A stretch of DNA of 64,000 nt from Sphingobacteriales bacterium. GTDB lineage: Bacteria > Bacteroidota > Bacteroidia > Chitinophagales > UBA2359. Each line of letters opens with the position of its first letter. Positions within the stretch are counted from its first letter, which is position 1. The position numbers were made by a program, and so were the translations under genes. The DNA lies in contig JADJTG010000012.1 in NCBI GenBank assembly GCA_016711285.1, positions 186,001 to 250,000 on the forward strand, read 5' to 3'. The notes under the pieces were generated by a model. That model was not told the origin of the DNA and searched no databases. It worked only from the letters and a program-made list of their open reading frames with translations. Shown piece by piece: positions 1 to 8,800 of the stretch.

Positions 1-235
1 CGCGTACTACAAACTCCACCAAAGCTCTGGCATCGGTGCGCAGGTCTTTTGGGTATTCCAAATGCTCCTTGATATAAGCAAATAAAGCACTGTCTCCACC
101 TGCAAATTGGGGTTTGCGCTCTACATTGATGTAAACTTCCTGTTCGGGTGTATAAACCTGCGGAGCAGTTTGCTGTGCCTGTGCGGCACTCGTCAGGGCA
201 ACAACAAAACAAGTCGCATAAAATATTTTTCTCAT
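1..235 (-). CDS. TonB C-terminal-domain secreted protein, 3' end outside window
   Basis: Translating the minus strand from the ATG at 233-235 gives a clear signal peptide (basic start MRKIF, hydrophobic core, AQA-QQ cleavage region). It is followed by a segment ending in PQFAGGDSALFAYIKEHLEYP, which matches the start of the TonB C-terminal domain seen in the paralogues downstream (PQFPGGDAELLKYLRSNIQYP-like). The gene runs off the left edge, so only about 78 codons are visible. It has no membrane anchor or proline-rich spacer, so it is predicted to be a soluble periplasmic TonB-domain protein rather than an energy transducer. A TATATTTG box lies directly upstream (242-249). The family assignment is inferred from similarity to the neighbours. 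Confidence 0.7.
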   Translation of the reverse strand, partial: MRKIFYATCFVVALTSAAQAQQTAPQVYTPEQEVYINVERKPQFAGGDSALFAYIKEHLEYPKDLRTDARALVEFVVR

Positions 236-241
236 ATAAAA

Positions 242-249
242 CAAATATA
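242..249 (-). promoter_or_regulatory. Putative -7 promoter box TATATTTG
   Basis: On the minus strand this reads TATATTTG, matching the Bacteroidota -7 consensus TAnnTTTG. Its last base is only seven positions upstream of the ATG at 235, so the transcript would start at or within a few bases of the start codon. No clear -33 TTG was identified. Confidence 0.45.
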
Positions 250-373
250 ATTTTAATAAATATTTTGGTAAAAAAGCCGCCGCACATATCACGGCAAAAT
301 TTCTTTTTGTTGTTTAGACATACTATTTGCAAAAAGTTTACAAAATATCCGACATCAAGTGTCGTGTTTTGCA

Positions 374-843
374 TTAGGGTGTACCTTTATGGCGTTTTTT
401 TCGCTTTTTTTCTTTTACAGCAGGTTCTAATTTAAAAACCACAGGCATACGAAAACCTACTGCCACAGGTTTTCCAAATTGTAATCCGGGTTTCCAATTT
501 GGCATAGACGCTATTACACGCATCGCTTCCTCACCACAGCCGCCACCAATACCTTTTAATATTCCTACATTGCGCACACTGCCATCTACGCCAATAACAA
601 AGCTTACAAAAACCACGCCTTGTATATCTTTAAGGAGAGCCTCTTCAGGATATCAACGTTACTACGAAAATATTGTAACAGAGCCATATCTCCGCCCGGA
701 AATTCAGGCATTATTTAATCAGGACTCTTTTCTGTTGGCAACAGAGTGGTATCTCTTACTATCATCAAAGGTGCAGCTTGTAATAAATTGCCACCAAACA
801 GCCAAGTAAGGAGGCATAAAATAAGTATTTTCAAGATATTCAT
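374..843 (-). pseudogene. Broken TonB C-terminal-domain paralogue
   Basis: The reading frame starts at the ATG at 843 (MNILKILILCLLTWLF, a signal peptide). It meets an in-frame TAA exactly where the paralogues have Glu/Gln before MPEFPGGD. It continues as MPEFPGGDMALLQYFRSN and then loses one base just before the expected YPEEA. The rest of the domain (GVVFVSFVIGVDGS, GIGGGCGEEAM) is open in another frame down to the stop at 374. So there is one nonsense change and one single-base deletion, and the protein cannot be made whole. The C-terminus carries a basic tail (KEKKRKKRHKG) not seen in the intact copies. It is a member of the tandem family at 1-2890. Confidence 0.8.
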
Positions 844-849
844 CTCATT
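776..849. repeat. 74-bp direct repeat, copy 1
   Basis: This stretch covers the signal-peptide start of the broken TonB-domain gene and recurs at 1365-1438 with one base difference. The two copies mark a tandem duplication of the whole gene unit. Confidence 0.8.
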
Positions 850-854
850 GTTTA

Positions 855-1334
855 TCAATCTTTTTTAAACACAATGGGTAATTTAAAACTTACACTTACA
901 GGTTCGCCTCCTTGCAAGCCGGGTACCCATTTGGGCATATTTTGTATTACGCGCAATGCCTCTTCGTTGCAGCCACCACCAATACCGCGCAATACTTTTG
1001 CATTTGCAATGTTTCCGTCTTTTTCTACAACAAACGATACAAATACTTTGCCTTCTATCTTCAATCGTTTTGCCTCTTCGGGATATTGGATATTACTGCG
1101 CAAATATTTCAGCAATTCAGCATCGCCACCCGGAAACTGCGGCATAAGCTCTACCACGTCATAAGTTGTTTTTTTTGTATCGTTTTGATGTTTGACACTG
1201 TCCGACTGCTCAGTGCTTTTGCTGCCGTCTAAGGGTCGTCCGCCTGCTACTTTCAGGGTGCTTTGCGGAGTTTGGCTTTGTGCTGCCACTGCACAAAACA
1301 GCATAATTGTTATAAGTGTGATAATCTTTTTCAT
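855..1334 (-). CDS. Secreted TonB C-terminal-domain protein
   Basis: The 159-residue product has an N-terminal signal peptide (MKKIITLITIMLFCAVAAQS), a short polar linker (about residues 24-60) and a complete TonB C-terminal domain (about 62-159). Domain motifs include MPQFPGGDAELLKYLR, YPEEAKRLKIEGKVFVSFVV, GIGGGCNEEALRVI and MPKWVPG. There is no transmembrane anchor and no Pro-rich spacer, so it should be a free periplasmic domain. The first 23 residues are identical to those of the neighbour at 1434-1895 and the domains are nearly the same, which shows recent duplication. What the lone domain does is unknown; it might bind TonB boxes of receptors or pair with full TonB. That is inference. 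Confidence 0.8.
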   Translation of the reverse strand: MKKIITLITIMLFCAVAAQSQTPQSTLKVAGGRPLDGSKSTEQSDSVKHQNDTKKTTYDVVELMPQFPGGDAELLKYLRSNIQYPEEAKRLKIEGKVFVSFVVEKDGNIANAKVLRGIGGGCNEEALRVIQNMPKWVPGLQGGEPVSVSFKLPIVFKKD

Positions 1335-1348
1335 TTTTTTTGAGTTTT

Positions 1349-1432
1349 TTAATGATTAAATATAGCTTGTAATAAATTGTCACCAAACAGCCAAGTAAGG
1401 AGGCATAAAATAAGTATTTTCAAGATATTCAT
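1349..1432 (-). pseudogene. Signal-peptide remnant of a TonB-domain paralogue
   Basis: A 27-codon frame starting MNILKILILCLLTWLF repeats the start of the broken gene at 843 and then runs at once into the upstream region of the next gene and stops. It lies inside the second copy of the 74-bp repeat. It looks like the scar of an unequal crossover or internal deletion that removed the rest of one copy. It is too short to be a likely functional gene. Confidence 0.6.
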
Positions 1433-1438
1433 CTCATT
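1365..1438. repeat. 74-bp direct repeat, copy 2
   Basis: Second copy of the 776-849 sequence with a single C/T difference. It sits between the two intact TonB-domain paralogues and overlaps the stop codon of the 1434-1895 gene. Confidence 0.8.
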
Positions 1439-1895
1439 CGTTTTTAAACACAATGGGTAAGTTATATTTTACATTTACAAATTTGCCTCCTTGTTTGCCA
1501 GGTACCCATTTAGGCATATTTTGTATTAGGCGCAATGCCTCTTCGTCGCAGCCACCACCAATACCGCGCAATACTTTTGCATTTGCAATGCTTCCGTCTT
1601 TTTCTACAACAAACGATACAAATACTTTACCTTCTATCTTCAATCGTGTTGCCTCTTCGGGATATTGGATATTGCTGCGCAAATATTTCAGCAATTCGAC
1701 ATCGCCACCCAAAAACTCCGGCATTTGCTCTACCACGCTATAAATTTGCTCTGTTGTGTCGTTTTGAGCTTTTTTGTTAGAGTTGTCTAAGAATCGTTCG
1801 TCTGGTAATTGTTTCAGAGAGCAGTCTGGAGTTTGGCTTTGTGCTGCCACTGCACAAAACAGCATAATCGTTATAAGTGTGATAATCTTTTTCAT
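1434..1895 (-). CDS. Secreted TonB C-terminal-domain protein, paralogue
   Basis: The 153-residue product shares its signal peptide exactly (23 residues) with the 855-1334 gene. It then has a divergent linker (about residues 24-52) and a TonB C-terminal domain (MPEFLGGDVELLKYLR, YPEEATRLKIEGKVFVSFVV, GIGGGCDEEALRLI, PGKQGG). The linker is the most variable part, while the domain and signal are conserved. That fits selection on a soluble periplasmic domain. It is separated from tonB by a hairpin terminator at 1925-1980, so it is probably not simply co-transcribed with tonB. Confidence 0.8.
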   Translation of the reverse strand: MKKIITLITIMLFCAVAAQSQTPDCSLKQLPDERFLDNSNKKAQNDTTEQIYSVVEQMPEFLGGDVELLKYLRSNIQYPEEATRLKIEGKVFVSFVVEKDGSIANAKVLRGIGGGCDEEALRLIQNMPKWVPGKQGGKFVNVKYNLPIVFKNE

Positions 1896-1924
1896 TTTTT
1901 TGAGTTTTTTTAATGATGAAATAT

Positions 1925-1980
1925 AAAAAGCCCAACTTAAAAGCAGACAAAATATATCCGTTTTAAAAATCGGGCTTTTT
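1925..1980 (-). terminator. Hairpin terminator after tonB
   Basis: AAAAAGCCC at one end pairs with GGGCTTTTT at the other; an imperfect AT-rich stem continues inside. T runs flank the stem on both strands. It closes the exbB-exbD-exbD-tonB transcript before the small paralogues. Confidence 0.65.
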
Positions 1981-2047
1981 ATTTAAAATATAATATTGTA
2001 CCGCATATCATACAACAAAAAAGAATGATGTATGCGCCGCAATACGC

Positions 2048-2890
2048 TTACTCTAACTTAAATACTACGGGCAGCTTAAAACTCACCGGCACCGGACGAC
2101 CGCCTTGTTTACCGGGCAACCAGGAAGGCATACTTTTTACTACGCGTACCGCCTCTTCGTCACAACCGCCGCCAATACCGCGCAATACTTTTACATTGGT
2201 AATACTGCCATCGCTTTTTACTACAAACGACACAAATACTTTGCCCTCAATGTTGTTTTCGGAAGCCATACGCGGATATTTGATATTGCTACGCAAATAT
2301 TTGAGTAATTCGGCATCGCCACCCGGAAACTGCGGCATTTGTTCTACCACTTCAAATACTTCTTCTTCTTTCGGTTTTTCGGGGATAGCCACTACTTTGG
2401 TTTCGGCACGCGGCTCCTCTTTCACCTCAATCACTTGGTCGGCATTGGCATTGGGGTCGCCTTGTTCTGTTTTTGTAGCTGTCACTTTATTTTCCAATTC
2501 CTCTTGTTTAGGCGGCTCTTCCACCACTTTATCGTCCTCTTCCGGCTCAGGCGGAATAAAGCGCACTGTACTCACCTTTGGCGGTGGCAAAGGCGGTGGT
2601 GGCGGTGGTGGCGGTGGTGGTGGCGGTGGTGGTGGCTCATTCGGATTTTCGGGAGGTGGTGGCAGATTGGCTAAATCTATCTCTACCTCTACCTTTTCCT
2701 CTTTCACCGGCGGCGACAATTTGGCGTAAATACCCGGACCCAGCAAAGCTGCGATAAATAGCGGAATAGCTATCAAGGCAGCGCGTGTTACGTTTTTGCC
2801 GTAGCGTTTGCGCAAATCGTATGCCCCATAGTCTTTATTACGACCTTCAAAGACAATGTCGTCTAAAGGTATTTCTTTATAATCTTTCAT
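2048..2890 (-). CDS. tonB: TonB energy transducer
   Basis: The 280-residue protein has the classical layout. A cytoplasmic N-terminus carries the Bacteroidota motif EGRNKDYGAYDLRKRYG (about residues 15-31). One membrane helix follows (about 36-57), then a long Pro/Glu-rich periplasmic spacer that includes an uninterrupted run of 15 prolines (about residues 86-100), and a C-terminal TonB domain (about 183-280: MPQFPGGDAELLKYLR, GKVFVSFVVKSDGS, GIGGGCDEEAVRVV). It transmits proton-motive force from ExbB-ExbD to TonB-dependent outer-membrane receptors. It is the last gene of the exbB-exbD-exbD-tonB cluster and the likely parent of the short paralogues beyond the terminator, whose domains resemble its own closely. 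Confidence 0.93.
   Translation of the reverse strand: MKDYKEIPLDDIVFEGRNKDYGAYDLRKRYGKNVTRAALIAIPLFIAALLGPGIYAKLSPPVKEEKVEVEIDLANLPPPPENPNEPPPPPPPPPPPPPPPLPPPKVSTVRFIPPEPEEDDKVVEEPPKQEELENKVTATKTEQGDPNANADQVIEVKEEPRAETKVVAIPEKPKEEEVFEVVEQMPQFPGGDAELLKYLRSNIKYPRMASENNIEGKVFVSFVVKSDGSITNVKVLRGIGGGCDEEAVRVVKSMPSWLPGKQGGRPVPVSFKLPVVFKLE
2592..2636 (-). repeat. Proline-codon microsatellite in tonB
   Basis: A 45-bp run of GGT/GGC triplets on the plus strand encodes 15 consecutive prolines on the minus strand. Triplet slippage here would change the length of the TonB spacer without breaking the frame. Confidence 0.8.
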
Positions 2891-2942
2891 TGTTTAAGAT
2901 TCAGGAGGCTTTTGATAAAAAAATTAATAATAATAACGCGCT

Positions 2943-3572
2943 TTATTGGGTAGTAGTTCCCGTAGCAGCCGGCGCACTGCCGTCAAGCGGTGCCATATCT
3001 GCCACACTGTTGGGGTGTTGTACTGCCAATAATTTGCGGTCATCTTCAGTAAAATCCACAATGGCATAAATTTTAACGCCTGTAATGTGCATTTCGTCCA
3101 GAATATCCACCAAATTTTTATATTTGGATTTGTCCATTGCCTTGATAATAACAATAGGCTCAGGGTTTTCTTTATCGCTTTCGCGGCGCGGCAAGGCGCG
3201 AATTTCGGCGGATTTGCGCAACAATGCGTTGCGGATTCCGTTTTCCGAAAAATCGGTTTCTTCCACTGCTACGGCGGGGTTATCATCATCGCCCTGATAC
3301 CAATATACCTTATTGTCTTTACCCAAAATAACAGTGACCGTGCGCGAAGCAGGTACTTTCATTTTTTCTTCGGGCAATTCTTTATCTTTATCAGGCATAT
3401 TTATTTCCATCATCTTCGGTTTATTGAAGGTGGTGGTAAGCATAAAAAAAGTAAGCAGCAAAAACGCCATATCTACCATTGCGGTCATATCCACTTTGGT
3501 AGAGCCTTTCTTGGCTCGCCGCTTTCCGTCATTTTTCTTTCCACCACCCCCACCGGTATCTACTTCTGCCAT
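2943..3572 (-). CDS. exbD: ExbD/TolR biopolymer transport protein (second copy)
   Basis: The 209-residue protein has a Gly/Lys-rich cytoplasmic N-terminus, a single membrane helix with the ExbD signature VDMTAMVDMAFLLLTFFML (about residues 28-46; the conserved Asp is the proton-path residue), and a periplasmic domain ending in an Ala/Thr/Gln tail. It forms the proton channel together with ExbB. It lies 52 bp upstream of tonB and is transcribed with it. It differs from the other exbD (3792-4412) mainly in the periplasmic part, so the two may form a hetero-oligomer, as is common in this phylum. Confidence 0.9.
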   Translation of the reverse strand: MAEVDTGGGGGKKNDGKRRAKKGSTKVDMTAMVDMAFLLLTFFMLTTTFNKPKMMEINMPDKDKELPEEKMKVPASRTVTVILGKDNKVYWYQGDDDNPAVAVEETDFSENGIRNALLRKSAEIRALPRRESDKENPEPIVIIKAMDKSKYKNLVDILDEMHITGVKIYAIVDFTEDDRKLLAVQHPNSVADMAPLDGSAPAATGTTTQ

Positions 3573-3791
3573 ATCAAATTATACGGTTTTTTTTGAGGGT
3601 TACACAATATGCGAAATTTTATTTTTGTTTGAGCACCGATTTCGCTGTCTGCGGTGCAAAAGGTTTTTGTTTGAGTTTTTATTTTAAAAAAAATGAAACG
3701 CTGTATAGTTATAACGTATTATCAAGCATAAACATATAATTTTTAACTTTTTTTTACATTATAAAAAAAGCGGCATTTTTAGCTATATGCT

Positions 3792-4412
3792 TTAATTTGC
3801 TTTAGGCTTGGGCTTTGCTTCGGGCGAAGTCACCAGATTGAATTTGTTGATTTTTTGCGCCTGCAAAGTTGCTATGAGTTTTTTTACCACTTCGTAGTCG
3901 GTATCTACATCGGAGCGGATAGCCACTTTGAGTTTTTGGTCGGGAGCGGTAGCACGGGCATACAGCACCCAGTCGGTGAGTTCGGTATTAAGGCTGTCGC
4001 AGCAAGGCAAACCGGGTTGTTTTACCTTATTGCGCTCGGTGGCACTCAATGCCAGCAACTGTTTCAAGCCGTTCAAGGGTGTTCCGAAAGCGTCCATTTT
4101 AGCAAATTCAAACTTTTCTGCATCGGTAAAGGTCATGTTATATTTTTTACCGATTTCTTCGAGCATTTTCAGGCGGGTGGGCTGACCGTCCACTCCCATA
4201 AAAATGCGCCCGTCAGCACCCACCGCCAGTTGCAATTTACCGTCGTCGGGCAAGGTAGTTTCGGAGATAGAGGAGGGCATTTTTACTTGAACGGGTTCTT
4301 CGGGCTTAAATTTTGTGGTAAGCATGAAGAAGGTCAGGAGCAAAAACGCCACATCGCACATCGCCGTCATATCAAGCGAAATATTCTTACGCGGGACTTT
4401 GACTTTGGGCAT
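3792..4412 (-). CDS. exbD: ExbD/TolR biopolymer transport protein (first copy)
   Basis: The 206-residue protein begins MPKVKVPRKNISLDMTAMCD and continues into the membrane helix VAFLLLTFFMLTTKF, the ExbD/TolR signature with the conserved Asp. The periplasmic domain (about residues 40-206) contains a Cys pair (LPCCDS) absent from the other copy. It follows exbB by 108 bp on the same strand. The 219-bp gap before the next exbD is AT-rich and holds no recognisable gene. Confidence 0.9.
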   Translation of the reverse strand: MPKVKVPRKNISLDMTAMCDVAFLLLTFFMLTTKFKPEEPVQVKMPSSISETTLPDDGKLQLAVGADGRIFMGVDGQPTRLKMLEEIGKKYNMTFTDAEKFEFAKMDAFGTPLNGLKQLLALSATERNKVKQPGLPCCDSLNTELTDWVLYARATAPDQKLKVAIRSDVDTDYEVVKKLIATLQAQKINKFNLVTSPEAKPKPKAN

Positions 4413-4520
4413 TTTATATAAAAATCGTTTAGTTAAATTTATAAATAAAATAAAAATGAAAACACGCAGTACGGTAAGGTGTGTTCATTCACACTTTTCG
4501 TTCGCGGTTGTTTTTAAGGC

Positions 4521-5339
4521 TTAGTGTGTAGCATTATAGCTTTGTGTGAGGCTCACACCGATTTCGTCCAGGTTGTAAGTGAGGGTATCAATACGGCTGG
4601 TGAAATAGTTGTAGGCGATGATGGCGAGTGTAGAAGTACCGATACCGAGTGCGGTATTTACGAGTGCTTCCGAGATACCATTAGCCAAGGCTACTGCATC
4701 AGGATTACCGGCTACGGCAAGTGCCGCAAACGCTTTAATCATACCGATTACCGTTCCTAAAAGACCTGTCAAGGTAGCGATAGAAGCGAGCGTAGCAATG
4801 ATGGTGAGGTTTTTTTCGAGCATTGGCAATTCTAAAGAAGTGGATTCTTCTAATTGTTTTTGAATTGCTGCTATTTTTTGCTCTTTATCGTGTCCGCTCC
4901 AGTTTTGCACTTCTTTGTATTTTTCTAAGGTGCTGCGTACTACATTACCCACTGAACCTTTTTGGCGGTTGCTTTCGGCAATGGCATCGTCAATGCGTCC
5001 GCCATCTACCAAAGATTTCACTTTGCGCACAAAATTGTCCAAAGAACCACTGCCGTAGGCTCTGTTGATAGTGATAAAACGCTCAATGGAAAACACGATA
5101 ACCATCAAAAAGAAAGACATCAAAATAGGTACGATTACACCTCCTTTATATACAATTCCCAAATAATTACCCGGAAGTGGGTGGTTGTTGGGATCGCCGC
5201 CTTCAAAGTTGGAAGGGGATCCCATCACAAACTTGTACAATAAAATACAAACAATAATGATAACGGGAATTACAAGAAGAGCAAAGGTGTTTTCAAGCCC
5301 CCCCTTTTTGGGAGCTGTTGTTGCTGTCGTTTGTGCCAT
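4521..5339 (-). CDS. exbB: MotA/TolQ/ExbB proton channel protein
   Basis: The 272-residue protein has an N-terminal membrane helix (about residues 18-38), a second around 65-85, a cytoplasmic loop, and two C-terminal helices with the conserved TolQ/ExbB region (LLGTVIGMIKAFAALA, then ALVNTALGIGTSTLAIIAYNYF). It is the pentameric core of the TonB-energising complex. It is the first gene of the cluster, with ExbD, ExbD and TonB following in order. The AT-rich region upstream presumably holds the promoter, but no TAnnTTTG box was clear. Confidence 0.92.
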   Translation of the reverse strand: MAQTTATTAPKKGGLENTFALLVIPVIIIVCILLYKFVMGSPSNFEGGDPNNHPLPGNYLGIVYKGGVIVPILMSFFLMVIVFSIERFITINRAYGSGSLDNFVRKVKSLVDGGRIDDAIAESNRQKGSVGNVVRSTLEKYKEVQNWSGHDKEQKIAAIQKQLEESTSLELPMLEKNLTIIATLASIATLTGLLGTVIGMIKAFAALAVAGNPDAVALANGISEALVNTALGIGTSTLAIIAYNYFTSRIDTLTYNLDEIGVSLTQSYNATH

Positions 5340-5678
5340 TCGTTAGGTTTTTTGTTAAATGAGTTAATTAATAAAATGATTGTTATTTTTTTAGAATATG
5401 ATTTACATTATACAACTATACTTTATACTTAGTACACAATTTTAAATACAATAAAAGTATTTTATTATGTTGTTTCTATTCATTTGGGTAAAAATAATAA
5501 TTCTTATTTATTGTCACAACTTTAAACTAAAATTGTGCAATATTAAATGATTTTCATAAGAAAATACAATATTCTGTTTAAAATCATTGATACATTTTTT
5601 TAAAAAAAGTTCAGCGAAATTAATATCTATCTCTTTTATGATTGTAATAACATTGTCATATTTTGTATATTTAATCAG
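5340..5678. other. AT-rich intergenic region, no gene seen
   Basis: About 340 bp of very AT-rich sequence separate the exbB start from the terminator of the 5836-10542 gene. No open frame with coding character, no tRNA-like fold and no repeat was seen. It presumably contains the exbB promoter and leader. Confidence 0.5.
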
Positions 5679-5716
5679 AAAAAAGCCCCACAACTGTTGG
5701 TTACAGTGCGGGGCTT
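5679..5716 (-). terminator. Rho-independent terminator of the PorP/type B cargo operon
   Basis: AAGCCCC (5683-5689) pairs with GGGGCTT (5710-5716), and the stem extends imperfectly through ACAACTG/CAGTGC. On the minus strand the stem is followed by a T run. It lies about 120 bp past the stop codon of the 1568-residue protein. Confidence 0.8.
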
Positions 5717-5835
5717 CATAAAAAGAGCAGCTATGAAAAAAATATACAGTTTTTGTGCACTATGGTTGCTGTTTATTTAAGAACAGCAGTTTTTTTACAG
5801 AAAAAAATATTTTCAGTTTTTAAAAAAAATCAGTA

Positions 5836-8800
5836 CTAACGATATACTTCTATTGTGCCGCTACGGTTGTCAGTGGCGGTATCCGTATTCAAATGCAAGA
5901 TGTAGAAATAAGTGCCGTCGGGTACAGGCTCGTCGTTTTGCTGCCAAGTGCCGTTCCACGATTCGCCCGCCAAGCCGGTATAGCCTGTTTTGCGATATAC
6001 TTCATTTCCCCAACGATTGAATACCAGCAATTCAGGTTCTTTATCACCAAAACACTCATTGAGGTGTTCTATGATAAATTCATCGTTGATATTATCGCCA
6101 TTCGGTGTAATACCTTCGGGAATAAATAATTCGCTTGCCTGACAAGATACATCGGGCGGAACAACTTGTACAAATACTGATGCCGTATCGCACAGAAGCA
6201 GGTCGGGTTCAAGACAAATGACGTAAGTAAAGGTATCCGTTCCATAAAATCCGGCATCCGGCTCATATACGAGTACGCCTGCGCTGTCGGGGTGTTCTGT
6301 AATTGTTCCGTGCGGGCTTTGTGCATCAAATGAAGTAATGCTGATATTGCCGCCTTTATCGTTTTCCAGAACATCAATATCTACGGCAGTATTCACAGAA
6401 GTGCTGGTTTCATCATCTATGGCTTGCAGGGTTTCATCTGATTTGCTCGTTACATGAATAGTCAAAGAAACAGTATCGCACAACACAGGGCTGCCGTCAT
6501 CGCACAACAAATAGGTCAAATGATCATCGCCCAAAAAGTCGGTATTCGGGGTATAAACGATACAGTTGTTTTCGTTGATTTCATAAGCACCGTTAATGGG
6601 CGGAGTGAGTATTTCGTAAGAAAGTTCATCGCCATCTGTGTCAAAACCCAACAATAAAGCACAATATTCCACTGTGTCGCCCTGCTCCATGCTAATGGCA
6701 TCGTCAGTGCCAAGTGGCGGGTGGTTGGAGGGCATTCCATTGTAAGAGATGACCACAGTTGCTGTATCGCAGGCAGTGGAGGTATCGCAAATAACGTAAT
6801 CAAATGTAACGATTTCGTCAAAAGTAGGGGTAGGCGGCACATATTGTATCGCTTGCCCGTCGTTGATAATTTCTACTGTTCCCTGTGCGGGGTTTTCTAC
6901 AATAGTAATAAATATGTTGTCTCCGTTGGGGTCGCTGTCGTTGTCCATTACGGTTGCCACGAGTGTGTCGCCCATTATTCCCACTAGTGCATCATTTACA
7001 GCATGGGGCGGCAAATTGGGTTGCAACGGACTTACAACAATGCTGACCACCGCCGAATCGCAAAGCACATCGGCATTGCACACGGTGTATATAAAATAAT
7101 CTGTTCCGGTAAAATCCTCTTCGGGTGTATAGGTAAATGTTTCATTATCTTGTTGAATAATCACTGCTCCGTGCAAAGGTTGTACAAAAGAAGTAATTTC
7201 TAAATCTGTGCCTGTGTCATTGGGCAATACAGTTATATCAACAGGAGTATTTACCTGCGTAAACACCACATCGGGTTCGGCATCTAATGGCGATAATACT
7301 ACAATGGTTACAGTGGCGGTATCGCACAAAGTGGAAGGAGCAGCTACTGTATCGCATATAGAATAGGTAAAAGTATCTGTTCCATAAAAACCATCGGCGG
7401 GTTCATACACAATTTGCCCCAACTGAACGGTAGCTGTACCGTGTTGCGGCGGTGATACGATTTCAGGGTCGCTGAGTTCGTCGCCGTTGGGGTCGCTGTC
7501 GTTGGCGGCAACATCAATAGCTATGGTAACATACATATCTGTCGTTGCCATATCGTCTTGTGCAATCGGGGCATCATTATCATCAGAGTCCACATTGATA
7601 TATACAGTAGCTTCGTCACAATCGCCACTATTATTGCACATCGTATAAGTAAAACTGTCTGTTCCTTCAAAATCTCCATCGGGTATGTATGTCAAAGTAC
7701 CATCTGTATTGAGCAATACAACCCCGTGTTGTGGCTGTGAAAATGAAATCAGCACAATATTTTCGCCCAAATCGTTTTCCAACACGTTGATATGCTGTAA
7801 AGTATCCGCAGGATTTGTTGCCAAAGTATCATTTATTGCTATAATTGTATCGGAGGGTGTGATATTTTCCAATACAATTGTTACCAAAGCAGTATCGCAC
7901 AAAGGCGGCTCGGCAGTATCGCATACTACATAATTAAATGTTACGCTATCGGCTGCTCCTGTTTGAAAACCAACTGAAATAGCGTTATTTTGGATAGTAA
8001 CAGATACGTTTTCGGGTACATTAAAAATACCAGTGAGTACCAAAGGCGGATTATCATCTATATCATTTTGCAATACCTGTAATACAACAGGTTCATTCGT
8101 CGGCAACGTGTAGCTGTCATCTACTGCAATGGGTGCGCTGTTTATTTCGGCATTATCTACAATAATCGTCACCGTAGCTTCATCACATTCGCCGGCTACA
8201 TTGCAAATTGTATAAGAGAAAGTATCTGTTCCTTCAAAATCTTCATCGGGTGTATAAATTAAGATGGAGCCGTTTAAACTGACTGAGCCGTTGGCAGGTT
8301 GTGTATAAGATACAATGGCTGCCCCATCTGCCTCGTCATTTTGCAATACCTGAATATTGCTGACTTCGTTCATTACTCCTACAATCTGATCATCTACGGC
8401 ATCAATGGCATTTTGGACTTCATTTACGGCAATTGTTACTACTGCCGTATCGCAAAGCGAAGTATTAGAGCAGTTATTACATATTTGATACACAAAACTG
8501 TCAGTACCGCTAAACCCACTGTCGGGATAATAAGAGAAAGTGCCGTTGCCGTTGTTCACCACATCACCGTGTTCGGCTTGGTCTATGATATTCATAGAGC
8601 TAATATTGGGACAAAGGTCTTCATCGTTGTTCAAAATAGTTAAAAGTGTAGAAGCGGGATTGGTCGTTGTAACGGTATAAAAGTCATCAACAGCGTTGGG
8701 GGTCATACATTCAATTTTAATGTAAGTAACTACTGTATCTATTGTTCCTGTTCCATCATGACCTATCACAATCAAAGAATCCAAGCCTGTATAGCCGGGT

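Noticed and set aside
2025..2729. Gly-rich plus-strand open frame over tonB
   Set aside because: It is the antisense of the proline run and the TonB domain; the minus-strand gene explains it fully.
5340..5835. Small RNA or tRNA gene in the 0.5-kb gap after exbB
   Set aside because: Only an AT-rich stretch and one terminator hairpin were seen; no cloverleaf or known RNA motif.
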